NCBI GenBank assembly: GCA_036258135.1
Contig: DATAEG010000163.1
Coordinates: 1 to 32,097 of the forward strand
From: DATAEG01 sp036258135
GTDB lineage: Bacteria; Actinomycetota; Actinomycetes; Mycobacteriales; Jatrophihabitantaceae
DNA length: 32,097 nucleotides
Direction of reading: 5' to 3'
Shown here: one piece after another, positions 23,087-29,879 of the stretch
Numbering within the stretch: the stretch's first letter is position 1
How the letters are laid out: each line of letters opens with the position of its first letter
Program-made: the position numbers and the translations under genes
Notes under the pieces: generated by a model
Told to the model about the DNA's origin: nothing
Seen by the model: only the letters and a program-made list of their open reading frames with translations
Database searches by the model: none

Positions 23087-24541
23087 CTGCGCGGCTAGCA
23101 CCGCCTCCGACGGGGCCGCGTCGGCCTCGGGACCGCGCACCGGAAGCCGCACGACGAACCTGGTATCGCCCGGCTGCGACTCGACGGACAGGTCTCCGTG
23201 GTGCTTGTTGACGACGATCCGCCATGAGATGTCCAGGCCCAACCCGGTGCCCTCGCCAACCGGCTTGGTGGTGAAGAACGGTTCGAAGATCCGGGCCAGA
23301 TTCTCGGCCGGGATGCCCGGCCCGGTGTCGCCGATCTCCACCTGGACGGACTCGTCGACCCGGCTGGTGCGGATGGTCAAGGTGCCGCTGCCGTTCATGG
23401 CCTGGAGAGCGTTGTCGATCAGGTTGGTCCATACCTGGTTTAGCTCGGCGCCGTACACCGGGATCTGGGGCAGCGAGCGGTCGTAGTCCTTCGCCACCCG
23501 GACACCGCCGATCTTGCGACTGAGCATGACCAGCGTGCTGTCCAGCAGCTCGTGGACGTCGAGGATTTGGAACGGCGCCCGATCCATCTGTGAGTACTGC
23601 TTAGCGGCGCCCACCAGGGCCGAGATACGAGTCGTCGAATCCTCGATCTCGTTCATCAGGAGCTCGGTCTCGAGGGTGTAGTTGAGCCAGCGCACGGCTC
23701 CTTCGAGCATGTCGTCACCCACGACGGAGACCATCGACTCCAGCCACGGGACGTCGATACCGGACTGGACGAACGTCGGAGCGAGCTCGAACCCGCCGGC
23801 GAGTCCGTGCTCGTCAAACCAGTCGGAGAGCGCGTCCTCGCGATCGGAGGCTTCCAACGGCGGCAGCTCGGGCGCCTTGGCCACCTGCTCAACGGCCCGC
23901 TCCTGGAGCCGGATCAGCGTCTCGAGCGAACTCCGGTCCCAGGCGCCGCCGGCGATCAACGCCAGCTTCTGGCGCATCTTCGCGACGCGGTCCCGCAACG
24001 AGGACGTGGCCCGCACCGCGGCGGCCGCCGGATTGTTGAGCTCGTGGGTCAATCCGGCCGAAAGCGATCCGAGGGCCAGCAGCCGTTCGCGCTGGGCCAC
24101 GCTGCTCTGCACTCGTTGGTTGCCGAAGAACAGACCCTCGAGCAGGTGCACCGGCATCGGGAACCAGTCGTTCATCAGCTCAGAGAAGTCGGCGGCGCTG
24201 AGCACGTAGAACCGCGACGGCGTGTTGGCCCGCATCGACTGGAGGTAGGTCTGCGGCACGCGGTCGCCGAGGTAGGCGCCCCAGGCTCCCGCGTACACCC
24301 CCACTTGCTCGGTTCGGCTCAGCTCGACGTCCTCGCCGCCCACGCGGCGGAGCAGGGCGATCGAACCGTCCAGGAGCACGTAGAAGCAGGTGGCCGGCTG
24401 ACCCTCGGTGAAGATCAGCCCCGGTTCGTGGCGCTCGACGTGGCCGTGCTCGCACAACCAGAGCAGCTGCTCCTCTGAGAGCTTCTCGAACAGGAAGAGC
24501 GTGCGCAGCTCGTCGATGTCGCAGGGCAGGTGTTCTGCCAT
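23084..24541 (-). CDS. Histidine kinase with N-terminal cyclic-nucleotide-binding-like domain
   Basis: The soluble sensor kinase has 485 residues. Residues 10-125 form a CRP/cNMP-binding-like beta-barrel (IFTEGQPATCFYVLLDGSIA). The HisKA-type phosphoacceptor is His166 in SAGLTHELNNPAAAAVR. The ATPase domain has the N box NQVWTNLIDNALQAM (around 369-382), G1 DTGPGIP (405-411), F box IFEPFFTTK and G2 GTGLGL (431-436). No membrane segment is visible, so it senses an internal signal. The gene downstream of its own promoter region encodes a receiver domain fused to a flavin reductase, 12 bases away, which is the likely partner. Confidence 0.93.
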   Translation of the reverse strand: MAEHLPCDIDELRTLFLFEKLSEEQLLWLCEHGHVERHEPGLIFTEGQPATCFYVLLDGSIALLRRVGGEDVELSRTEQVGVYAGAWGAYLGDRVPQTYLQSMRANTPSRFYVLSAADFSELMNDWFPMPVHLLEGLFFGNQRVQSSVAQRERLLALGSLSAGLTHELNNPAAAAVRATSSLRDRVAKMRQKLALIAGGAWDRSSLETLIRLQERAVEQVAKAPELPPLEASDREDALSDWFDEHGLAGGFELAPTFVQSGIDVPWLESMVSVVGDDMLEGAVRWLNYTLETELLMNEIEDSTTRISALVGAAKQYSQMDRAPFQILDVHELLDSTLVMLSRKIGGVRVAKDYDRSLPQIPVYGAELNQVWTNLIDNALQAMNGSGTLTIRTSRVDESVQVEIGDTGPGIPAENLARIFEPFFTTKPVGEGTGLGLDISWRIVVNKHHGDLSVESQPGDTRFVVRLPVRGPEADAAPSEAVLAAQ

Positions 24542-24553
24542 TCGGAACCCCTC

Positions 24554-26233
24554 TCAGAGCCCGTCGAGGTATCGATGGACGAGCATGACGGCCATCGCCC
24601 CTTCGCCCACCGCCGAGGCCACCCGCTTGGCCGACTCGGCGCGGACGTCGCCGGCGGCGAAGACGCCAGGAACGCTCGTCTCTAGATGGAACGGATGGCG
24701 GTCCAGATTCCATCCCGCGGGCAACCCGCCGTCCACCGAGAGGTCCGGCCCGGCCAGGATGAAACCGCGCGCATCGCGGGCCACCACGCCTTCCAGCCAT
24801 TCCGTGCGTGGAGCCGCACCGACGAACACGAACAGCCAGCCGGCTTCGACCGTCTCATCCTGGCCGGTCGTGTTGTCACGGAGCGTGACCCCTTCGAGAT
24901 GCTTGGTGCCGTGCGCCTCGACCACCTCGCAGCAGGTGCGCACCCGGACGTTGTCGATCTCGCCGAGCTGCTGCACCAGGTAGTACGACATGGAAGTGTC
25001 CAGCGACTGCCCCCGCACCAGCAGGGTTACCGAGCGCGCGCCACGGGCCAGATAGGCGGCCGCCTGTCCCGCCGAGTTCGCGCCGCCGACGACGTAGACG
25101 TCCTGGTTGGCGCAGTTGGCCGCCTCGGTCAGAGCCGACCCGTAGAAGACACCGCGGCCCGTCAATCGGTCCACTCCTTCGGCCGCGAGCTGCCGGTACG
25201 ACACGCCGGTGGCCAGGATGACGGTGTGCGCGTCGACGGACCCGCCGTCCGCGAAGCGCACCGTCTTGCCGGCCCCGTTGACCTCGAGCCCGATCACGTC
25301 CCGCGTGGTGATGAGCTCGGCGCCGAACTTCACCGCCTGGCGGCGCGCCCGCTCCGTGAGCTGCGAGCCTGAGACGCCGTCGGGGAAGCCGAGGTAGTTC
25401 TCGATCCGCGAGCTCTGCCCGGCCTGACCACCGGTGGCGGCCCGCTCGACGAGGACAGTGCGCAGTCCTTCGGACGCCCCGTACACGGCGGCACCAAGCC
25501 CGGCCGGTCCGCCGCCGACGACGATCAGGTCGTAGAAGCGCTCGGCCGGTGTCGTGGTCAGCCCGACGTGCTCGGCCAACTCGGCGTCCGTCGGTGCCAC
25601 CATCGCCGCCCCGTCCGGGGTAACCACGAGCGGTAATGACCGGCCGTCGACGTCGGCAGCCTCGAGAAGCCGTAGCCCCTCCGGCTGGTCGGAGAGGTAC
25701 CAGCGGTACGGGACCTGGTTGCGGGCCAGGAACTCGCGGACCTCCGACGAGCGGGCCGACCAGCGATGTCCGACCACCTTCGTCTCTGGCACCGGCTGGT
25801 GGTCGGTCTCCGACCAGGACTCCAGCTGGGCGTCGATCACCGGGTACAACTTCTCCTCCGGCGGGTCCCACGGCTTGAGCAGGTAGTAGTCCAGGTCGAC
25901 GACGTTGATGGCCTCGATCGCGGCACTGGTGTCGGCGTACGCGGTCAGGAGGACGCGCCGGGCGGCGGGGTACAGATCCATGGCCGACTCGAGGAACTCC
26001 AGCCCGCTCATCTCCGGCATCCGGTAGTCGGCCAAGAGGACCGCTACGGGGTCGCCGCGCAGCTTCATCTCACGCAAGGCGGTCAGTGCTTGGTCGCCCG
26101 ACTCGGCACGGACGATTCGGTAGTTCTCGGCGTACCGGCGGCGCAGGTCGCGCGCCACCGAGCGCGACACGCCGGGGTCATCGTCCACGGTCAGGATCGA
26201 GGGCCGGGCGACTTCGCGGGGGGCTGCACTCAT
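24554..26233 (-). CDS. Receiver domain fused to a thioredoxin-reductase-like FAD oxidoreductase
   Basis: The protein has 559 residues. Residues 12-135 are a response-regulator receiver with acidic pocket Asp18-Asp19, phospho-acceptor Asp69 (LLADYRMPEMSG), Thr97 and Lys120. Residues 150-225 look like a glutaredoxin-like fold without its cysteines (VREFLARNQVPYRW). From 235 on it is a thioredoxin-reductase-type flavoprotein: GGGPAGLGAA (FAD), VVGGANSAGQAA (NADP, about 383) and GVFAAGDVR. The redox CxxC expected near 370 is missing; only Cys374 remains. It therefore should not reduce thioredoxin by the usual route. Start ATG 26233 avoids the repeat that begins three bases upstream. Phosphorylation by the kinase encoded next may control its flavin chemistry. 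Confidence 0.92.
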   Translation of the reverse strand: MSAAPREVARPSILTVDDDPGVSRSVARDLRRRYAENYRIVRAESGDQALTALREMKLRGDPVAVLLADYRMPEMSGLEFLESAMDLYPAARRVLLTAYADTSAAIEAINVVDLDYYLLKPWDPPEEKLYPVIDAQLESWSETDHQPVPETKVVGHRWSARSSEVREFLARNQVPYRWYLSDQPEGLRLLEAADVDGRSLPLVVTPDGAAMVAPTDAELAEHVGLTTTPAERFYDLIVVGGGPAGLGAAVYGASEGLRTVLVERAATGGQAGQSSRIENYLGFPDGVSGSQLTERARRQAVKFGAELITTRDVIGLEVNGAGKTVRFADGGSVDAHTVILATGVSYRQLAAEGVDRLTGRGVFYGSALTEAANCANQDVYVVGGANSAGQAAAYLARGARSVTLLVRGQSLDTSMSYYLVQQLGEIDNVRVRTCCEVVEAHGTKHLEGVTLRDNTTGQDETVEAGWLFVFVGAAPRTEWLEGVVARDARGFILAGPDLSVDGGLPAGWNLDRHPFHLETSVPGVFAAGDVRAESAKRVASAVGEGAMAVMLVHRYLDGL

Positions 26234-26235
26234 TT

Positions 26236-26328
26236 CGGGCAAGGCCAACGTTGGGCCCCATCAGCGATGGCCATGCCCGCGAAAACGCCGACCGTCCTGT
26301 GTGAGATGTTTTCGTGGGGTGGTCTCAC
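26236..26328 (+). repeat. composite palindromic repeat, full copy 2
   Basis: The first hairpin is CGGGCAAGGCC (26236-26246) with GGCCATGCCCG (26269-26279), 22 bases apart. The second is CCCGCGAAAAC (26276-26286) with GTTTTCGTGGGG (26308-26319), followed by TGGTCTCAC. The two overlap by four bases. The inverse copy at 29763-29853 has the same two-hairpin order and spacing. It fills the gap between the receiver-reductase start and the exonuclease III stop. Confidence 0.75.
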
Positions 26329-26338
26329 CTCTCCCAGC

Positions 26339-27148
26339 CTACGGGCCGGGCAAGGCCGCAGGATCGAAATCGACCACCACGGGCGCGTGATCGGACGGGC
26401 CGGTGCCCTTCCGGGCGTTGCGGTCCACGTACGCGTCGGTGACGGTGTCGGCCACCGCCGGCGTGGCCAGGACGAGGTCGATGCGCATGCCCTGGTTCTT
26501 GTGGAACATGCCCGCTCGGTAGTCCCAGTAGGTGAACGGCGTGTCGTATTTCAGGGCGCGGGGCCGCACGTCCCGAAGCCCGAGATCACGCAGGGCGGCC
26601 AGCCGGTCCCGTTCCGGCGGGGTCACGTGGGTGCTGGCCGCGAACACCTCCGGGTCCCAGACGTCGGCGTCCGTCGGGGCGATGTTGAAATCACCGAGGA
26701 CGGCGAGTGTGGGGTGGGACGCCAGCTCATCCTCGACGGTGCCCCGCAACGCCTCGAGCCACCTGAGCTTGTAGGCGTAGTGCAGATGGCCCGGCTCGCG
26801 GCCGTTCGGGACGTACACCGACCACACCCGCAGCCCGGCGCAGGTGGCGGCGACAGCGCGGGTCTCGGTGGCCTCGAACATGGCGTCGGCGGGCTGGTAG
26901 CCGGGCTCGTCCAACAGGCCCCGGCGGACTTCGGCGATACCGACCCGGGAGAGGATGGCCACCCCGTTCCACCGTCCACTGGCGTGTACCGCCAGGTCAT
27001 AGCCGAGCGCGGCCAGGCCGTCCATCGGAATCTCAGCGGTCTTGAGCTCCTGGAGGCAGAGGACGTCCGGACCGACCTTCGCCAGCCAGTCGAGCAGCCG
27101 CGGCATCCGGGCGAGGACGGAGTTGACGTTCCAGGTGGCCAACCGCAC
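26339..27148 (-). CDS. xth: Exodeoxyribonuclease III (AP endonuclease family)
   Basis: This base-excision-repair nuclease cuts at abasic sites and has 3'-5' exonuclease activity. The 269-residue protein of the EEP fold has the canonical sites: LATWNVNSV with Asn, CLQELKT with the metal-binding Glu, SVYVPNGRE with the Tyr, VLGDFNIAPTDADVWDP with the catalytic Asp and Asn, and GPSDHAPVVVDF with Asp-His. MRIDLVLAT is the late DNA-binding/metal segment. The start is GTG 27148. No clear Shine-Dalgarno or TAnnnT box at leaderless spacing was seen. Confidence 0.95.
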   Translation of the reverse strand: MRLATWNVNSVLARMPRLLDWLAKVGPDVLCLQELKTAEIPMDGLAALGYDLAVHASGRWNGVAILSRVGIAEVRRGLLDEPGYQPADAMFEATETRAVAATCAGLRVWSVYVPNGREPGHLHYAYKLRWLEALRGTVEDELASHPTLAVLGDFNIAPTDADVWDPEVFAASTHVTPPERDRLAALRDLGLRDVRPRALKYDTPFTYWDYRAGMFHKNQGMRIDLVLATPAVADTVTDAYVDRNARKGTGPSDHAPVVVDFDPAALPGP

Positions 27149-27290
27149 CCGTCCAGCGTGGCAGGTACGCCCGACCGCGGCGCCATGACGCCGGCCACGT
27201 CCGCGATCAGTCGGGTATCACCAGCATCGTTGGCCACTCCTCTAACCGAGTTGCCGTTACCCAGGCGCGGAACGGACCAGAGGAATGCCC

Positions 27291-28100
27291 ATGGACCATC
27301 TCGCGACAGTCCACGACCCTGGGCGACCGGGCAGACACGGAGCGCCGGTGCTCACCGCCCGGTTGCTGGGGCGGTTCGTGGTGACCGTCGACGGACACCT
27401 CGTCGACACCCAGTCGAGTCGGCGCACCCGCAACGTCCTCGGCTACCTCCTCGCCCACCGGCGCGCCGCGGTTCCCCGTGACGTGCTGATGGACACGTTC
27501 TGGCCGAACGCCACGCCCGACGCGGCCCGCAACTGCTTGCACGTCGCGCTGACCGGAGTACGCAGCGCGCTGCGCGAATGCACGCCCCACCCGATCGTCG
27601 AGCGGACATATGACGCGTACCGGATCGCCGACGCCGTCGATGTCTGGGTCGACGCGGAGGAGTTCGAGGCGCGCGCCCGGACGGGCCGGCTAGCCGAGCG
27701 CAGCCGGAACCTCGAAGCCGCGGTCGCGTCCTACGAGACAGCTAGCCAGCTGTACGACGGCGAATTCTTCGCCGACGACCCGTACACCGACTGGGCGGCA
27801 CCGTTCCGCGACGCCCTGCGGGCGCAGGCCCTAGAGGTCCAGTCCCGGCTCATCGACCTCTATGCCCAGCGCGGTGACCACGGGGCCGCCCTGCAGCTTG
27901 GCCGGTGGGTCCTGACGCACGACCCGTGCAACGAGGACGTACACCGGCGGCTGATGTCCAGCTACGCCCGGACCGGCCGCGGCCATCTCGCTCTGACGCA
28001 ATACCACCGCTGCGCCGACGCCCTGCGAGAGGCCTTCGGGGTGGCGCCGACGGCCGAAACCCGGGCGCTGTACGACGTGCTGCGCAGCCGCCCGGCCTAG
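27291..28100 (+). CDS. SARP-like transcriptional regulator (OmpR-type winged helix plus BTAD)
   Basis: The 269-residue protein has an N-terminal winged-helix DNA-binding domain (about residues 20-105). It includes ARLLGRFVVTVDG, RRTRNVLGYLLAH and VLMDTFWPNATPDAARNCLHVALTGVR. A helical bacterial transcriptional activation domain follows (about 115-262), with YDGEFFADDPYTDWAAPFRD, PCNEDVHRRLM and LTQYHRCADALREAFGV. Such regulators are best known as activators of antibiotic clusters (SARPs), but stand-alone members control other genes. No biosynthetic cluster is next to it. ATG 27291 has AGAGGA six bases upstream and is preferred over ATG 27285. Confidence 0.9.
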   Translation: MDHLATVHDPGRPGRHGAPVLTARLLGRFVVTVDGHLVDTQSSRRTRNVLGYLLAHRRAAVPRDVLMDTFWPNATPDAARNCLHVALTGVRSALRECTPHPIVERTYDAYRIADAVDVWVDAEEFEARARTGRLAERSRNLEAAVASYETASQLYDGEFFADDPYTDWAAPFRDALRAQALEVQSRLIDLYAQRGDHGAALQLGRWVLTHDPCNEDVHRRLMSSYARTGRGHLALTQYHRCADALREAFGVAPTAETRALYDVLRSRPA

Positions 28101-28126
28101 GAGGGTGCTGGATAGTCCCGTCCGCG

Positions 28127-28132
28127 TAGGCT
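28127..28132 (+). promoter_or_regulatory. -10 box (TAGGCT) for the small gene at 28140
   Basis: TAGGCT fits TAnnnT and ends seven bases before GTG 28140. It supports that start and a leaderless transcript separate from the SARP-like gene. Confidence 0.45.
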
Positions 28133-28139
28133 CCGCGGT

Positions 28140-28334
28140 GTGCCGACAACCCACCAGCTCAGCTGCGAGGCCAGCCCGGCAGGACTGGTGTTCGAGTGCC
28201 TGGACGGCTGCGGCCGGCGCCTGGTCGTCGAGCGGGCCACCGGGAAGCTGACCGTCCTCGACCGCGGCGACCAGTTCGCTCACCACCGCGGATCGCACAG
28301 CGACCTGGTCCTGGCCGAGCCGACGATCGACTGA
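28140..28334 (+). CDS. small cysteine-containing conserved protein of unknown function
   Basis: The 64-residue protein has three cysteines near the N-terminus (LSCEASPAGLVFECLDGCGR), a spacing that could bind a metal together with the later histidines in QFAHHRGSH. The rest is beta-strand-like (LVVERATGKLTVLDRGD). Similar short proteins occur in other actinobacteria, to my recollection, without an assigned role. It follows the SARP-like gene by 39 bases and is probably leaderless. A strong hairpin follows its stop. Confidence 0.65.
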   Translation: MPTTHQLSCEASPAGLVFECLDGCGRRLVVERATGKLTVLDRGDQFAHHRGSHSDLVLAEPTID

Positions 28335-28347
28335 CTCCGGACACGCG

Positions 28348-28379
28348 GAGCCCGCGGCACCTCGTCGTACCGCGGGCTC
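28348..28379. terminator. perfect 10-bp hairpin between convergent genes
   Basis: GAGCCCGCGG (28348-28357) and CCGCGGGCTC (28370-28379) pair perfectly around a 12-base loop. The hairpin sits between the stops of the small gene at 28140 and the minus-strand gene ending at 28393, so it probably acts as a bidirectional terminator. Confidence 0.75.
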
Positions 28380-28392
28380 GTTGAAGCGCCGG

Positions 28393-28812
28393 TCAGCCGA
28401 TGCGGACGACCGGCCCGTCGACCACGCCAGCCACGTCGCTGACGAGGCCGAAGTTGCGGTGGGTCAGCAGCACGACGACCTTGTACGCGCCAGAGAAGGG
28501 CGGCGCCGGGTTGTCGGGCAGCGTGTTCGCGGCGACGAAGATGTCGGCGCTGTAGTTCGTGGCGCCGGTCAGCGGCACGGTAACCTCGCCGATCTCCTGC
28601 TCCGGGCCGGGGCCGATGGCCTCGACGTAGGCGGCCACCTGCCACTCGCCGCCGAGCAGCAGAGCAGCCAACGCGGTGATGGACCAGTCGCAGTGGACCG
28701 TGAACGGCTGGCTTGCCTCGAGCACCGTGGTCGGCGCACCGTTGTTGTCCAGGATCTGTGCGTCGAACGTGCCCGGTCCCAGCAATACGTTCGGGAACTG
28801 AATGTCGGCCAT
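28393..28812 (-). CDS. hypothetical beta-rich protein
   Basis: The protein has 139 residues, alternating hydrophobic strands and many Gly/Pro turns, with no signal peptide or membrane helix. Visible segments are MADIQFPNVLLGPGTF, FTVHCDWSI and AYKVVVLLTHRNFG near the end. The pattern suggests an immunoglobulin-like or other beta-sandwich fold. ATG 28812 is preceded by an AGGAAAGGGG ribosome binding region, one of the clearest in the window, so it is probably translated well. It is divergent from the metallohydrolase gene at 28980. I do not recognise the family. Confidence 0.7.
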   Translation of the reverse strand: MADIQFPNVLLGPGTFDAQILDNNGAPTTVLEASQPFTVHCDWSITALAALLLGGEWQVAAYVEAIGPGPEQEIGEVTVPLTGATNYSADIFVAANTLPDNPAPPFSGAYKVVVLLTHRNFGLVSDVAGVVDGPVVRIG

Positions 28813-28967
28813 GTTGGCCCCTTTCCTTTAGCGGCAGGTCTCCCCCTCGGGCCTGCTCGCCGTAACGATGGCGGCCCGGCATTACCGAGCAACTATCCAG
28901 CTCTTACTCAGTGCCGCCGGTTCAGTAAGCCTCGAGGTGCCGAGCAACCGCCGCGGACGGCCGACCG

Positions 28968-28973
28968 TACGAT
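28968..28973 (+). promoter_or_regulatory. -10 box (TACGAT) for the leaderless metallohydrolase gene
   Basis: TACGAT is a good TAnnnT -10 box ending six bases before GTG 28980. No ribosome binding site could fit between them, which supports a leaderless transcript. Confidence 0.6.
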
Positions 28974-28979
28974 CTCCTG

Positions 28980-29759
28980 GTGTCGAAGGACCGGCCGGGA
29001 GCGATCACGTGGCTCGGCCATGCGTCGGTGCTCGTCGAACTCGCCGGTGTCAGGCTCCTCACCGATCCGGCACTGACCCCCCGGCTGGCGCATCTGCGCC
29101 GCCACCACCACGTCGATCTCGACGCCGTCGGCAAGCCGGATGCGGTGCTCATCTCGCATGTCCACGCCGACCACCTGCACCTGCCGTCCCTGCGGCTGCT
29201 CGGCCACGACGTGACGCTTGTCGTGCCCAACGGCGCCGCCGATTTCGTCCGTCGGCAGGGCTTCCACAACGCCCGCGAGGTCGGCGTCGGCGACACAGTC
29301 GAGATCCGTGGTGTGAGCGTGACGGCGGTGCCTGCCGTCCACGACGCCCGGCGCGGCCCGCACAGCCGGGTATCGGCGACGCCGCTGGGCTACGTCCTCC
29401 GCGGCCGATACGCCGTCTACTTCGCCGGCGACACCGACCTGTTCCCGTCCATGGCCGACATCCGGGCGGACGTCGCGCTGCTGCCCATCTGGGGATGGGG
29501 CCGGACCCTCGGGCCGGGCCACCTGGACCCGGTGACCGCGGTGCAAGCGATGGAGTTGGTGCGGCCGAGCGTGGTCGTGCCGATCCACTGGGGAACGTTC
29601 AGCCCGGTGTCGGTGCGCGGTGTGCCGGCGTGGCTGACCCGCCCACTGCGGCAGTTCGAGGCGGAGCTGGCCCGCACAGGGGCCACAGACCGCCTCCGCG
29701 CTCTTGCTCCGGGAGATTCCCTCGTGCTCGACGCCAACCAGCTTCGAACGAGCGCCTGA
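28980..29759 (+). CDS. UlaG-like MBL-fold metallohydrolase
   Basis: This 259-residue metallo-beta-lactamase-fold protein has WLGHASVLVEL and LTDPALTPR at the N-terminus. ISHVHADHLHLPS carries ligands His60, His62, Asp64 and His65. VPAVHDAR, YFAGDTDLFPSM and VVPIHWGTFSP supply the remaining metal ligands. It belongs with UlaG/NAPE-PLD-like hydrolases (COG2220) acting on phospho- or lactone-type substrates; the actual substrate is unknown. GTG 28980 is supported by the -10 box. It is followed by repeat copy 3 and then the holin-like/phosphatase gene. Confidence 0.9.
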   Translation: MSKDRPGAITWLGHASVLVELAGVRLLTDPALTPRLAHLRRHHHVDLDAVGKPDAVLISHVHADHLHLPSLRLLGHDVTLVVPNGAADFVRRQGFHNAREVGVGDTVEIRGVSVTAVPAVHDARRGPHSRVSATPLGYVLRGRYAVYFAGDTDLFPSMADIRADVALLPIWGWGRTLGPGHLDPVTAVQAMELVRPSVVVPIHWGTFSPVSVRGVPAWLTRPLRQFEAELARTGATDRLRALAPGDSLVLDANQLRTSA

Positions 29760-29762
29760 CAT

Positions 29763-29853
29763 GAGATCACCCCGCGAAGCCGCTCCGCATAGAACGCTCC
29801 GCGCTTTCGCGGGCAAGGCCGATGCTGCCGGTCACCAATGCTGGCCATGCCCG
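29763..29853 (-). repeat. composite palindromic repeat, full copy 3 (inverted)
   Basis: Read on the plus strand, GATCACCCCGCGAAG pairs with CTTTCGCGGG, followed by the second hairpin CGGGCAAGGCC (29810-29820) and GGCCATGCCCG (29843-29853), 22 bases apart. The reverse complement aligns with copy 2 (26236-26328) over its full length with few gaps. It lies right after the metallohydrolase stop and reaches into the possible upstream starts of the next gene. Confidence 0.75.
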
Positions 29854-29879
29854 ATCCGTATGGTCCACTTGATGCACCA

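Noticed and set aside
27291..28100. SARP-like regulator as a sign of a natural-product cluster
   Set aside because: No polyketide, peptide-synthetase or other biosynthetic genes lie on either side; the flanks are DNA repair and small unknown genes.
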